Shown: piece by piece, positions 36,918-45,992 of the stretch
Numbering within the stretch: the first letter of the stretch is position 1
Layout: each line of letters opens with the position of its first letter
Source of the DNA: Frigoribacterium sp. Leaf8
GTDB taxonomy: Bacteria; Actinomycetota; Actinomycetes; Actinomycetales; Microbacteriaceae
Assembly (NCBI RefSeq): GCF_001421165.1
Contig: NZ_LMKB01000005.1
Coordinates: 793,631-857,630, forward strand
Reading direction: 5' to 3'
Length of the DNA stretch: 64,000 nt
Notes under the pieces: generated by a model
The model's database searches: none
The model's input: the letters and a program-made list of their open reading frames with translations, nothing else
Told to the model about the DNA's origin: nothing
Made by a program: the position numbers and the translations under genes

Positions 36918-37808
36918 TCAGGGACGCCAGTAGTCGGCGTTGGTCGTGAGCGCAGAACGTGGGATGGACATCGCGTCGAGCAAGCCCTCGAAGTCTCGTC
37001 GGGAGACCACGTCGAAGTAGGGGATGCCGACGGCTCGGACGGCGTTCACCTGCCCGATCGTGGTGAAGTGACGCAAGGACCGCATGCCCAGGAGAGCCGT
37101 GTAGCTCGTCCCGACCCCGGGCATGGACTCCGGGACGCGGACCGCGACGAGCCCGGACGTGTCGCGGACCGCCGATGCAGGACCCGGGTACGCCGCCACG
37201 TAGTCGAAGTGCCAGGCCTCGGGCCGGGAGAACGTGTTGCCCGTCGGCGCCCAGCCGTATCGCCCGCAGTTCGCGTCCATCCACCGCTTCGCCGACGACC
37301 CCGCCGCGTCGACCCCGGCGCCGAAGTCGCAGGAGATGCCCCAACCGTGGTTCGAGGTGCCCGGATAGGCGGCCAGGTTGCCGGTGCCCGCCTGGTAGCG
37401 GTTCCAGTAGTCGACCTGACGGTCGTACGAGCGGTAGCCCTCGGTGATCTGCAGGGGACGGCCGACGGCCGCCTGGAAGGCGAGGCCCATCGCGAAGTAC
37501 TGCCGAGCGGCGTCGTCCCGCAGGAAGCCCGATCCGCCTACCGACGCGGGCACGGGGACCAGGAGGCCCGACGGGATGCGGCCGTTGGCCTGGCCTCCCC
37601 ACGCCTGGGTCGCGGCCTGCGCGAGAGCCGACTCGATCGTCTGGACGCCGTCGGACGTCTCGCCGAGCGTCGTGGCGGCCCGACCGGACTGGGTCGAGAG
37701 CAGTCCCGAGGCACCCGCACCGGCGACGGCCGCGAGGCTCAGGAGCCCCCGGCGGCCGAGGACGGGGCCCAGGTCACGTGCCGAGGGCACAGAGGTTTCA
37801 GGGCGCAT
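36918..37808 (-). CDS. VanY-like D-Ala-D-Ala carboxypeptidase with novel C-terminal domain
   Basis: A 296-residue exported M15-type peptidase. A twin-arginine-like signal (LGRRGLLSLAAVAGAGASG) covers residues 17-45. The M15 domain (about 65-205) has the zinc motifs SNHGWGISCDFG (His and Asp) and the third ligand in PEAWHFDY, plus ITEGYRSYDRQVDYW. It would trim D-Ala from peptidoglycan stems. Residues 219-296 form an extra domain (LRHFTT, AVRAVG, SIPRSALTTNADYWRP) repeated as the next gene. The operon context among rhamnose genes suggests a link between wall-peptide trimming and glycan attachment, which is inference. Confidence 0.82.
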   Translation of the reverse strand: MRPETSVPSARDLGPVLGRRGLLSLAAVAGAGASGLLSTQSGRAATTLGETSDGVQTIESALAQAATQAWGGQANGRIPSGLLVPVPASVGGSGFLRDDAARQYFAMGLAFQAAVGRPLQITEGYRSYDRQVDYWNRYQAGTGNLAAYPGTSNHGWGISCDFGAGVDAAGSSAKRWMDANCGRYGWAPTGNTFSRPEAWHFDYVAAYPGPASAVRDTSGLVAVRVPESMPGVGTSYTALLGMRSLRHFTTIGQVNAVRAVGIPYFDVVSRRDFEGLLDAMSIPRSALTTNADYWRP

Positions 37809-37912
37809 GGAACGACGTTTGCACGCCGGCCTGCCATCGGTCTACCCCCAGAGGCAGGGGGCACGTCCGCGTCGAGGGCCTCCGGACCACTCGGTCAGCC
37901 GTCCCCGTCGGC

Positions 37913-37918
37913 TAAGAT
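37913..37918 (+). promoter_or_regulatory. -10 box for the rfbB-rfbD-GT4 operon
   Basis: TAAGAT, 38 bases before the GTG of rfbB, which is preceded by AAGGA. Confidence 0.45.
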
Positions 37919-37956
37919 CGACCGACTCTTCCGCGACCGACCTGCAAGGAACACCT

Positions 37957-38940
37957 GTGAAAATCCTCGTCACCGGCGGAGCCGGCTTCATCGGCTCCAA
38001 CTTCGTCCGCCGCACGCTCGAAGACGCCTACCCGGGCCTCGAAGGGGCCGAGGTCGTCGTCCTCGACGCGCTCACCTACTCGGGCAACGAGGCCAACCTG
38101 GTGAGTGTCGCCGACTCCCCCCGTTACACGTTCGTCAAGGGCGACATCCGTGACGGCGCCCTGCTCGACACGCTCTTCCCCGAGGTCGACGCCGTCGTCC
38201 ACTTCGCCGCAGAATCCCACGTCGACCGCTCGGTCCGCGACGCCTCGATCTTCGTCGAGACGAACGTGCTGGGAACGCAGCAGCTGCTCGACGCCGCCCT
38301 GCGCAACGACCTGAAGCGCTTCGTGCACGTCTCGACCGACGAGGTCTACGGCTCCATCGCCGAGGGCTCCTGGGCCGAGGACCGTCCGCTCGAACCCAAC
38401 TCGCCCTACTCCGCCTCGAAGGCCGGGAGCGACCTGCTCGCCCGCAGCTACCACCGCACCCACGGCCTCAACGTCTCCATCACGCGCTGCAGCAACAACT
38501 ACGGCCCGTACCACTTCCCCGAGAAGGTCATCCCGCTCTTCGTCACGAACCTGATCGACGACGTCCACGTGCCGCTCTACGGCGAGGGCAACAACATCCG
38601 CGACTGGCTGCACGTCGACGACCACACCCGTGGCATCGCCATGGTGCTCGTCGGTGGTCGCGCCGGAGAGATCTACAACATCGGCGGCGGCACCGAGCTC
38701 ACCAACAAAGAACTCACCGAGATGCTGCTCGAGGCAACCGGCAAGGACTGGTCCTACGTCGACCGCGTCCAGGACCGTCTGGGCCACGACCTGAGGTACT
38801 CCGTCGACATCTCGAAGATCCGCGACGAGCTCGGCTACGAGCCCCAGGTGCCCTTCGAGAAGGGTCTCGCCGAGGTCGTCCAGTGGTACCGCGACAACCG
38901 CGAGTGGTGGCAGCCGCTCAAAGAGCGCGCCGCTCTCTGA
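37957..38940 (+). CDS. rfbB: dTDP-glucose 4,6-dehydratase
   Basis: A 327-residue extended SDR. The NAD site is ILVTGGAGFIGSNFVRR; the catalytic region has HVSTDEVYGSIAEGSW and SPYSASKAGSDLLARSY; NNYGPYHFPEKVIPLF and IRDWLHVDDHTRGI are RmlB hallmarks. It makes dTDP-4-keto-6-deoxyglucose for RfbC. I chose the GTG at 37957, with AAGGA eight bases before it; longer starts read into non-protein sequence. The stop overlaps the rfbD start by one base (TGATG). It heads an operon rfbB-rfbD-glycosyltransferase. Confidence 0.95.
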   Translation: MKILVTGGAGFIGSNFVRRTLEDAYPGLEGAEVVVLDALTYSGNEANLVSVADSPRYTFVKGDIRDGALLDTLFPEVDAVVHFAAESHVDRSVRDASIFVETNVLGTQQLLDAALRNDLKRFVHVSTDEVYGSIAEGSWAEDRPLEPNSPYSASKAGSDLLARSYHRTHGLNVSITRCSNNYGPYHFPEKVIPLFVTNLIDDVHVPLYGEGNNIRDWLHVDDHTRGIAMVLVGGRAGEIYNIGGGTELTNKELTEMLLEATGKDWSYVDRVQDRLGHDLRYSVDISKIRDELGYEPQVPFEKGLAEVVQWYRDNREWWQPLKERAAL

Positions 38941-39830
38941 TGGCCGCCGCCCAGAACTCCAAGTACCTCGTCACCGGGGCCCGGGGCATGCTCGGCACCG
39001 ACCTGCTCGAAGCGCTCTTCGGGCGAGACGTCACGGTCCTCGGCCGTGCCGACCTCGACGTGACCGACCGGGATGCCGTCTTCGCCGCCGTCCAGGGACA
39101 CGACGTCGTCATCAACGCCGCCGCGTACACCGCCGTGGACGCGGCCGAGACCGACGAAGAAACCGCATTGGCCGTCAACGGCACCGCCGCCGGTCTGTTG
39201 GCCGAGGCGACGGCATCCGTCGGGGCGAAGCTCGTCCAGGTCTCGACCGACTACGTCTTCGACGGCGACGCCGCATCGCCCTATGCCGAGGACGCCACGA
39301 TCGCGCCGGTCAGCGCCTACGGCCGCACCAAGGCCGAGGGAGAGAAGCTCGCCCTCGCCGCCAACCCGGAGGGCACCTTCATCGTGCGCACGGCGTGGCT
39401 GTACGGTGCCCACGGGGGCAACTTCGCGAAGACGATGGTCAAGCTCGCGGGCTCACACGACACCGTCAAGGTCGTCGACGACCAACTCGGCCAGCCGACC
39501 TGGACGGCCGACCTCGCGGCCCAGATCGTCGCGCTGCTCGACTCCGACGCTCCGGCCGGCGTGTACCACGGCACCAACTCCGGCAGTACGAGCTGGTTCG
39601 AGTTCGCCCGGGCCGTCTTCGACGAAGCCGGACTCGATCCGGCCAGGGTCCTGCCGACGGACAGCTCCACCTTCGTCCGTCCCGCACCGAGACCGAGCTA
39701 CAGCGTCCTCGGCCACGACGCGTGGGCACGGGCCGGCTTGACGCCCATGCGTCCGTGGAGAGAAGCGCTGGCCGAGGCCGCGAGCAGGGGAGTGTTGCAG
39801 ACCGATGACCACGCTGCGAGTAGTCGTTGA
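38940..39830 (+). CDS. rfbD: dTDP-4-dehydrorhamnose reductase
   Basis: A 296-residue SDR completing dTDP-L-rhamnose. Visible motifs: YLVTGARGMLGTDLLEAL, INAAAYTAVDAAETDEE, VQVSTDYVFDGDA and SAYGRTKAEGEKLALA (catalytic Tyr/Lys), with TAWLYGAHGGNFAKTM downstream. The ATG overlaps the rfbB stop; the 3' end overlaps the next glycosyltransferase by 26 bases, showing tight coupling of rhamnose supply and use. Length is normal. Confidence 0.94.
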   Translation: MAAAQNSKYLVTGARGMLGTDLLEALFGRDVTVLGRADLDVTDRDAVFAAVQGHDVVINAAAYTAVDAAETDEETALAVNGTAAGLLAEATASVGAKLVQVSTDYVFDGDAASPYAEDATIAPVSAYGRTKAEGEKLALAANPEGTFIVRTAWLYGAHGGNFAKTMVKLAGSHDTVKVVDDQLGQPTWTADLAAQIVALLDSDAPAGVYHGTNSGSTSWFEFARAVFDEAGLDPARVLPTDSSTFVRPAPRPSYSVLGHDAWARAGLTPMRPWREALAEAASRGVLQTDDHAASSR

Positions 39831-40944
39831 CCAGATCCTGGCTCCCATCCCCGGAGGCATCGGGCGCTACACGGAAGAGTTGACCCGAGCCCTCGTCGAG
39901 ACGGCCCCCCGCGGCTGCGACGTCGAGGGTGTCGTGGCGGCCCACCCACAGACCGACTACGACCGGTTGACGGATCTGCTCCCGGGGCTGTCCCGTGTCG
40001 CCAAGTCGCCACTCGGTCGCCGTGAGTTGTCGCTGGCGTGGCAGGGCGGCGTCGTCGGCCTTCCCGGCCGGGGGATGGTCCACGCGACCAGCCTGCTCGC
40101 TCCCCTCTACCGTCACGACCGCGCACTCGACCCGGGAACGCAGACCGTCGTCACGATCCACGACACGGTGCCGTGGACCCACCCCGAGACCCTCACCCCT
40201 CGTGGCGTCCGCTGGCACAAGGCGATGACCAAGCGGGCCTTCAAGCACGCCGACGGCGTCGTCGTACCGACGCACAGCGTCGCTCGCGAGCTCTCCGAGC
40301 TGTTCCCCTTCGGCGACCGCCTGCGCGTCATCGGCGGCGCCGTGAGCCCCAAGCTCGCCGTCCCCGCGGACGCCGACGAGGTCGCCGATGCCCTGGACCT
40401 TCCCGAACGGTACGCCCTCAGCGTCGGCACCCTCGAACCGCGCAAGGGCCTCGAGCCCCTCATCCGGGCCCTCGCACACCCCGACGCCCCCGACCTGCCT
40501 CTGCTGATCGTCGGCCCCGAAGGATGGGGAGACGTCAAGGTGGCCGACCTGGTCGCCGCGGCAGGGCTCCCCGCCGACAAGGTCCGCACGATGGGCTTCG
40601 TGTCGGACGAGCAGCTCGCCGTCCTGTTGCAGCGCGCGTCCGTCTTCGTGTTCCCCAGTCTCGCCGAGGGGTTCGGGCTGCCCGTCGTCGAGGCGTTCAG
40701 CCTGGGCACGCCCACCATCGTCTCGGATGCCCCCGCCCTCCTCGAGGTCGCAGCGGACGCGGCAGTCAGCGTGCCGCGGGAAGACTCCGCCGGCTACCCG
40801 GAGCGTCTCGCCCAGGCCATGTTCCAGGTCGTCTCCGACGTCGAACTGTCGACCCGTCTCGGCATCGCCGGGATCGACCGAGCGCGCGCCTTCAGCTGGC
40901 GGGACTCGGCCGACAAGGTGTGGCAGCTGCACGCCGACCTCTGA
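39805..40944 (+). CDS. Glycosyltransferase family 4
   Basis: A 379-residue GT-B enzyme. N-terminal VDQILAPIPGGIGRYTEELT is the acceptor-side glycine motif; HATSLLAPLYR, TIHDTVPWTHPETLT and SVGTLEPRKGLEPLIRAL follow; the donor-site E-x7-E region is FPSLAEGFGLPVVEAFSLGT. It resembles mannosyl- and rhamnosyltransferases and the GT4 at 30.9 kb. Being in the rfbBD operon, it may use dTDP-rhamnose, but many GT4 enzymes use GDP-mannose or UDP-sugars. Confidence 0.85.
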   Translation: MTTLRVVVDQILAPIPGGIGRYTEELTRALVETAPRGCDVEGVVAAHPQTDYDRLTDLLPGLSRVAKSPLGRRELSLAWQGGVVGLPGRGMVHATSLLAPLYRHDRALDPGTQTVVTIHDTVPWTHPETLTPRGVRWHKAMTKRAFKHADGVVVPTHSVARELSELFPFGDRLRVIGGAVSPKLAVPADADEVADALDLPERYALSVGTLEPRKGLEPLIRALAHPDAPDLPLLIVGPEGWGDVKVADLVAAAGLPADKVRTMGFVSDEQLAVLLQRASVFVFPSLAEGFGLPVVEAFSLGTPTIVSDAPALLEVAADAAVSVPREDSAGYPERLAQAMFQVVSDVELSTRLGIAGIDRARAFSWRDSADKVWQLHADL

Positions 40945-40958
40945 GCAACCCTGAGGCC

Positions 40959-40981
40959 CGGGTCACGACGCGCGTGACCCG
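40959..40981. terminator. Hairpin after rfbBD operon
   Basis: CGGGTCACG and CGTGACCCG form a 9-bp stem with a five-base loop, between convergent GT4 and LCP genes. It has no T-run. Confidence 0.45.
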
Positions 40982-41054
40982 CGCCGCAGGTGGGCGCCTC
41001 CTCACCCGGTCGGCTTCCGCCGATCGGCCTCGACGCACGGCCTGAGACGGGTCG

Positions 41055-42398
41055 TCAGGGTGCGGTGACGGACGTCGTGGCCTGCGCCACCGCGGTGCGC
41101 ATCGCGTCGTAGTCCGGGTAGACGTTGTCGTAGGTGGGCGGCACGAGTTCGAGGCTCGTGATCTGCTGCGACTTCGCCTCGACGGCCAGGTCGACGAAGG
41201 CGGCCAGGGCACCCTGCGGGATGTCGGTGTCGACGGTCTGCACACCGGCCGACGCGACCGCCTGGAACTTCGACAGCACCGTCGCCGGCTGGAACTGGGA
41301 CAGGAGCGCCTGCTGCACCTCGCGCTGACGAGCCATGCGGTCGTAGTCGCTGGTACCGTGCCGTGCCCTGGCGTACCAGAGGGCGTGGTACCCGTCGAGC
41401 TTCTGATCACCGGGCTCGATCCAGCCGTCGACGTTGATCGGCTGACCGTTGCCGTCGACGCCTCCGTTGATCGGGATGCGCTGCTGCACGTCGACCTGGA
41501 TGCCACCGAGCGCGTCAATGAGGTCGACGAAGCCCTGCATGTCGATGAGGGCGTAGTACTGCACCGTCAGGCCCGTGATGCCCTCGACGGCGTCGCGCAT
41601 CGCCTCGACCCCGGCGTTGCTGCCCCTCGACTCGGCATCGGGGTAGAGGTCGGGATGCTCTTCCCCGTAGGTGTACAGGAAGCTCACGAGGCAGTCGTCG
41701 CCGCAGTCGTAGCCGTCGGGGTAGTCGCCGTACAGCGGTGATCCCGCGACGAAGGGCGCGTCGTACAGGTTCCGCGGGATTCCCACGATGGTGGTCGCAC
41801 CGGTCTCGGCGTCGATGCTGGCGACCGAGATGCTGTCGGGACGCAGCCCCGTGCGGTCGGCCCCCGCATCACCGCCGAGCAACATGATGTTGTAGCGACC
41901 GTCCACAGGAGGTGCGGCGTCGGCCCTCGAGGTGAAGAGACTGTTCAGCAGACCGTGCTGCACCCCGGCGAGGTAGGCCCCGTAGGCGGCGGGCCCGACG
42001 GTCAGCACCATCAAGAGCACCATCGCTCCGGCGAGGAATCCCCGCGCCGAGGGGGCCGTCCGGACGATGCGGGCCAAGCGCAACGTGTCGACGGTCAGCA
42101 CCACCCACAACACCGCGTAGTACGCGAGGAAGACCTGGACGATCGTCAGGGCGACGACGTTGGTCGCGATCTCGATCAGGGGCGAGCGGAAGGCGAACGC
42201 CAGGACGATGACGACGACCGCGACCGCCCAGAAGACGAGGGTGGAGGCGAGCCCCCATCGCCCGAGTCGGCGGTTGCCCGCGAGCACCTGGGCCGAGCCG
42301 GGCACGACCACGTTCAACAGGACGAGCACCCACGCTCGCTTCGTCATGAAGGGCTCGGAGGTGGCGTCGGGGTGACGCACGGGCAGGGACGTGCTCAC
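41055..42398 (-). CDS. LytR-CpsA-Psr (LCP) glycopolymer transferase
   Basis: A 447-residue membrane protein. Four hydrophobic segments occupy residues 20-155, more than the single helix of classic LCP proteins. The extracytoplasmic LCP domain (about 170-410) has [49 protein letters not shown] and the arginine-rich [20 protein letters not shown]. These enzymes transfer lipid-linked glycopolymer to peptidoglycan and are the likely end point for polymers made at 12-41 kb. Its start overlaps the purE stop by four bases, so it is translated with purine genes. Confidence 0.88.
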   Translation of the reverse strand: MSTSLPVRHPDATSEPFMTKRAWVLVLLNVVVPGSAQVLAGNRRLGRWGLASTLVFWAVAVVVIVLAFAFRSPLIEIATNVVALTIVQVFLAYYAVLWVVLTVDTLRLARIVRTAPSARGFLAGAMVLLMVLTVGPAAYGAYLAGVQHGLLNSLFTSRADAAPPVDGRYNIMLLGGDAGADRTGLRPDSISVASIDAETGATTIVGIPRNLYDAPFVAGSPLYGDYPDGYDCGDDCLVSFLYTYGEEHPDLYPDAESRGSNAGVEAMRDAVEGITGLTVQYYALIDMQGFVDLIDALGGIQVDVQQRIPINGGVDGNGQPINVDGWIEPGDQKLDGYHALWYARARHGTSDYDRMARQREVQQALLSQFQPATVLSKFQAVASAGVQTVDTDIPQGALAAFVDLAVEAKSQQITSLELVPPTYDNVYPDYDAMRTAVAQATTSVTAP

Positions 42399-42931
42399 AG
42401 TGATCGGCGCAGGTCGGCGTTCTTCTGCTCGACCAGACCGGCGAGGGACTCGGCGTGGCGGGCCAAGCGCTCGGCGACGGCCGGGTCGTGCGTGCCGATG
42501 ATGCGGGCCGCGAGCAGGCCGGCGTTGACCGAGCCACCGATCGACACGGTCGCGACAGGGATGCCCGCCGGCATCTGCACGATCGAGAGCAACGAGTCCA
42601 GACCGTCGAGCTTGGCCAGCGCGACCGGCACGCCGACCACGGGAAGGGTCGTCACCGAGGCGATCATGCCGGGCAGGTGCGCTGCTCCCCCGGCCCCGGC
42701 GATGACGACGGACAGTCCTCGACCGGCGGCGTCTCGACCGAAGGCGATCATCTTGTCGGGCGTGCGGTGCGCCGAGACGACCTCGACCTCGTGCGGGATG
42801 CCCAGCTCGGACAAGATCGTCGACGCGCCCTGCATGGTGGGCCAGTCGCTGTCGGAGCCCATGACGATGGCGACCTTCGCGGGTACGGCGGGGTCGTTCG
42901 GGCGCACGTCGGTGCTCTTCGGGTCGGACAC
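42395..42931 (-). CDS. purE: N5-carboxyaminoimidazole ribonucleotide mutase
   Basis: A 178-residue class I PurE converting N5-CAIR to CAIR in purine synthesis. The active-site loop [17 protein letters not shown] and the SAHRTPDKM block, then [14 protein letters not shown], are complete. The GTG start lies seven bases after TATCCT within the 18-base gap after purK, so it may have its own promoter. The stop is overlapped by the LCP start. Confidence 0.95.
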   Translation of the reverse strand: MSDPKSTDVRPNDPAVPAKVAIVMGSDSDWPTMQGASTILSELGIPHEVEVVSAHRTPDKMIAFGRDAAGRGLSVVIAGAGGAAHLPGMIASVTTLPVVGVPVALAKLDGLDSLLSIVQMPAGIPVATVSIGGSVNAGLLAARIIGTHDPAVAERLARHAESLAGLVEQKNADLRRSL

Positions 42932-42938
42932 GGACTAG

Positions 42939-42944
42939 AGGATA
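42939..42944 (-). promoter_or_regulatory. -10 box, internal leaderless start of purE
   Basis: TATCCT on the minus strand ends seven bases before the GTG at 42931, inside the purK-purE gap. Confidence 0.4.
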
Positions 42945-42948
42945 GCCG

Positions 42949-44088
42949 TCAGTCGGTGAAGAACTCGACAGCGGCGCGCGCCCGGAAGACGGCCTCGTCG
43001 AGGTCGTCGCCGACCACGGTGACGTGACCGACCTTCCGCCCGGGCCGCGGCTCCTTGCCGTAGTCGTGGACCTTGACCGCCGGCTGGTCGGCCATGAGAG
43101 CGGGGAGTCGGTCGGCCATCGACCCGGTCGCCGGTCCGCCGAGCACGTTCAGCATGACGCTCCACGGGCGGTGGCAGCCCGTGTCGCCCAGGGGCAGGTC
43201 GAGCACGGCCCGGAGGTGCTGTTCGAACTGGCTGGTGGTCGCCCCGTCGATCGTCCAGTGGCCGGTGTTGTGCGGCCGCATGGCGAGTTCGTTGATCAGC
43301 AGGCGCTCGTCGGTCGTCTCGAAGAGCTCGACGGCCAGGACCCCGGTGACGTCGAGCCGCTCGGCCACCGTCCGGGCGATCTCGTCGGCCAGGTCGGCCA
43401 GGCGACCGGCACTCGAGGGCGCCGGGGCGAAGACCTCGGAGCAGACCCCGTCGCGTTGGACGGTCTCGACGAGAGGCCACGGGACGATGTCGCCGCTCGG
43501 CCGACGGGCCACGAGCTGCGACAGCTCACGCCGGAACTCGACGAGCTCCTCGACGAGGAGCGCGCCTCCGTTGCCGTCCTCGGCCAGGGCTCCGAACCAG
43601 TCGTCGGCTTCGTGCGCGGCCGAGACCACGCGCACGCCTTTGCCGTCGTAACCGCCCCGCGCGGTCTTGACGACCGCCCGGCCTCCGTGGTCGGCGAGGA
43701 ACGCCTCGAGCTCGGAGGCATCGTGGACGGCCGCCCAGTCCGGGACGGGCAGCCCGAGCTCGGTGAGCCGCTGACGCATGACGATCTTGTCCTGCGCGAC
43801 GGCCAGCGCGGACGGCCCGGGGTGCACGGGCACACCCGCGTCGACGAGGGCGGCCAGGACCTGCTGGGGGACGTGCTCGTGGTCGAAGGTGACCACGTCG
43901 ACCGTGCGGGCGAAATCGAGGACGACGTCGACGTCGTGGTAGTCACCCACCTGTGTCGCCGCCAGCCTGGCCGAACTGCCCTCGGCCTCGGCGAGGACGC
44001 TGATCTCGATGCCGAGGTGGACGGCGGGCGGGATCATCATGCGGGCGAGCTGGCCGCCACCGATCACGCCGACACGAAGAGCCGTCAT
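42949..44088 (-). CDS. purK: N5-carboxyaminoimidazole ribonucleotide synthase
   Basis: A 379-residue ATP-grasp enzyme making N5-CAIR from AIR, bicarbonate and ATP. VGVIGGGQLARMMIPPA is the PurK N-terminus; VVKTARGGYDGKGVRVV is the ATP-grasp loop; LINELAMRPHNTGHWTIDG is the catalytic C-terminal block. The start ATG overlaps the upstream lipoprotein stop by four bases. Together with purE it supplies the two-step CO2 incorporation of purine synthesis. Confidence 0.95.
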   Translation of the reverse strand: MTALRVGVIGGGQLARMMIPPAVHLGIEISVLAEAEGSSARLAATQVGDYHDVDVVLDFARTVDVVTFDHEHVPQQVLAALVDAGVPVHPGPSALAVAQDKIVMRQRLTELGLPVPDWAAVHDASELEAFLADHGGRAVVKTARGGYDGKGVRVVSAAHEADDWFGALAEDGNGGALLVEELVEFRRELSQLVARRPSGDIVPWPLVETVQRDGVCSEVFAPAPSSAGRLADLADEIARTVAERLDVTGVLAVELFETTDERLLINELAMRPHNTGHWTIDGATTSQFEQHLRAVLDLPLGDTGCHRPWSVMLNVLGGPATGSMADRLPALMADQPAVKVHDYGKEPRPGRKVGHVTVVGDDLDEAVFRARAAVEFFTD

Positions 44089-44561
44089 CGGACGACCGTC
44101 CCGCTCAACTGCGGTGAGTCCGGAGTTCCACCGACCGTGCACCGGTACGTGACGTTGGCGACACCGACGTCGCCTCCTGTGTAGAGCCCGGCGACGTCGA
44201 TGGTGCGCCCCCCGGGCCCCTGCACGAGGGTCTGCGACGAACGGTCGTTCCAGGTGTAGTCCGCGCCCTGCGACCTCGTGGCCTCGTTCCGACAGGCGTC
44301 GTAGGCGCGGGCGTCGGTCCAGCCGTCCGCCTGGTCGGACGGCACGGGGACAGGCGTCTCGACGGTGTCGTTCGGGTCGTCCGTCGGCGCCGTGGGGGCG
44401 ACCGTCTCGGCCCCCGTGTCGGGAGCCGACGGTGATGCGGTCGACGTCGGGCTGAAGCTCGACACCGTCGGCGTCGGGTCGTCGTCGCCGCTCGTGCACG
44501 CGGAGAGGGTGAGGGCCAGGGCCCCGGCGGTCAGCATGGCGATGAGGGCCCGGTTCGTCAT
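44085..44561 (-). CDS. Putative lipoprotein
   Basis: A 158-residue exported protein with a lipobox, LTLSAC, at residues 17-22 (Cys 22). A Ser/Thr/Pro/Asp-rich linker runs to about residue 85, then a small domain with two Cys (DACRNEAT and VTYRCTVGG) that may form a disulfide, ending in beta strands. I do not recognise a family. The stop overlaps purK (ATGA), so it is co-translated with purine genes although its role is probably extracytoplasmic. TACGAT six bases before the ATG suggests a leaderless operon start. Confidence 0.7.
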   Translation of the reverse strand: MTNRALIAMLTAGALALTLSACTSGDDDPTPTVSSFSPTSTASPSAPDTGAETVAPTAPTDDPNDTVETPVPVPSDQADGWTDARAYDACRNEATRSQGADYTWNDRSSQTLVQGPGGRTIDVAGLYTGGDVGVANVTYRCTVGGTPDSPQLSGTVVR

Positions 44562-44567
44562 GCGGTC

Positions 44568-44573
44568 ATCGTA
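44568..44573 (-). promoter_or_regulatory. -10 box, leaderless start of lipoprotein-purK operon
   Basis: TACGAT on the minus strand ends six bases before the ATG at 44561. Confidence 0.5.
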
Positions 44574-44659
44574 TCGGTGGCATCCGGCCGGGCGGCGTCG
44601 ACCTGCCGGACGGGGCCCGGCACCGGCACGAGATCGCGCACCCACAGCTCGTCGCGAGG

Positions 44660-45964
44660 CTACGGTCGCCCGAGCCCCCGGAACTCGAACCCGGCCTCGC
44701 GCCACTCGGCGGGGTCGAACACGTTGCGCGCGTCGACGATGCGTCGCCGGGAGACGAGGGCGACGACGTCGGCCGGACGCAGCGCCTTGAACTGCGCCCA
44801 TTCGGTGAGGACCAACACGAGCTCGGCGTCGCGGAGGGCGGTGGGGACGTCCCCGACGTAGGTGAGGTCGGGAGCCAGCCGGGCGGCGGTCTCGTTGGCC
44901 TCGGGGTCGTGGACGACCACGTCGGCCCCGGCGGCGTGCAGTCGTCGGGCGACGTCGAGGGCCGGCGAGTCGCGGACGTCGTCGCTGTCGGGCTTGAACG
45001 CCACCCCGAGGACGGCGACGCGCGCACCGCGCACCTCGCCGAGCAACTCGCCCGCGAGCTCGACGACGCGGTCGCGGCGGCGCAGGTTGACGGCGTCGAC
45101 GTCGGCGAGGAAGTCCAGGGACTCGAGCCCCAACTCGCGCGATCGGGCCCGGAACGCCCGGATGTCCTTCGGCAGGCACCCGCCGCCGAAGCCGAGGCCG
45201 GCGTTGAGGAACCGGCGGCCGATGCGGGCGTCGTGCCCGATCGCGTCGGCCAGCTGCGTCACGTCCGCACCGGTGGCCTCGGCGATCTCGGCCATCGCGT
45301 TGATGAACGAGATCTTCGTCGCGAGGAACGCGTTGGCCGAGACCTTCACCAGTTCGGCCGTCGCGTACCCGGTCACGAGCCGGGGCGTGCCCGTCGCCAG
45401 AGCCGTCGCGTAGACCTCGTCGAGCACGGCCGTCGCCCGCTCACCGGCGTCGCCCTCGGGCACTCCGTAGACGAAGCGGTCGGGCGCGACGGTGTCGGCC
45501 ACGGCGAAGCCCTCGCGGAGGAACTCGGGGTTCCAGGCCAGGTCGGCCCCGGAGGAGGCGCGGACCAGGTCGGCGAGTCGGCTCGCGGTGCCGACGGGAA
45601 CGGTGGACTTGCCCACCACGAGGTCGCCGTCGGCGAGGTGGGGCAAGAGCCCCTGGACCGCGGCGTCGACGTAGGTGAGGTCGGCCGCGTCGCTGCCCGG
45701 GGTCTGCGGGGTGCCGACGGCGACGAAGTGGACCTGCGAACCGGCGGCGTCGGCCGGGTCGGTCGAGAACCGCAGTCGCCCCGAGTCGAGGGCCCGGCGG
45801 AGCGCCTCGGGCAGTCCGGGTTCGAAGAACGGGGCGTGACCCGACGAGAGCAGGGCGATCTTGCCCGGGTCGACGTCGATGCCGACCACGTCGTGCCCGA
45901 GGTCGGCCATGCACGCGGCGTGCACGGCTCCGAGGTAACCGCAACCGATGACTGAGATTCGCAT
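44660..45964 (-). CDS. UDP-glucose 6-dehydrogenase
   Basis: A 434-residue NAD-dependent enzyme oxidising UDP-glucose to UDP-glucuronate. MRISVIGCGYLGAVHAACMA is the NAD fold; GKSTVPVGTA and WNPEFLREGFAVADTVAPDR are family blocks; the catalytic Cys is in GFGGGCLPKDIRAF near residue 260; VAVLGVAFKPDSDDVRDSPA and VDARNVFDP mark the C-terminal domain. UDP-glucuronate would bring an acidic sugar to surface polymers. An AT-rich sequence gives both TAGGAT six bases before the ATG and a weak AGGA site. A GDP-mannose dehydrogenase function is possible but less likely. Confidence 0.88.
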   Translation of the reverse strand: MRISVIGCGYLGAVHAACMADLGHDVVGIDVDPGKIALLSSGHAPFFEPGLPEALRRALDSGRLRFSTDPADAAGSQVHFVAVGTPQTPGSDAADLTYVDAAVQGLLPHLADGDLVVGKSTVPVGTASRLADLVRASSGADLAWNPEFLREGFAVADTVAPDRFVYGVPEGDAGERATAVLDEVYATALATGTPRLVTGYATAELVKVSANAFLATKISFINAMAEIAEATGADVTQLADAIGHDARIGRRFLNAGLGFGGGCLPKDIRAFRARSRELGLESLDFLADVDAVNLRRRDRVVELAGELLGEVRGARVAVLGVAFKPDSDDVRDSPALDVARRLHAAGADVVVHDPEANETAARLAPDLTYVGDVPTALRDAELVLVLTEWAQFKALRPADVVALVSRRRIVDARNVFDPAEWREAGFEFRGLGRP

Positions 45965-45970
45965 TGTAAT

Positions 45971-45976
45971 ATCCTA
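45971..45976 (-). promoter_or_regulatory. -10 box of UDP-glucose dehydrogenase gene
   Basis: TAGGAT on the minus strand ends six bases before the ATG at 45964, in a stretch much richer in A/T than its surroundings. Confidence 0.5.
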
Positions 45977-45992
45977 TATCACGCGAGCCGGA

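Noticed and set aside
37848-37861. A C-run/G-run pair upstream of rfbB resembling the CsoR box
   Set aside because: The spacing between CCCCC and GGGGG is seven bases rather than one and the flanking TA is lost on one side, so it is not a credible operator.
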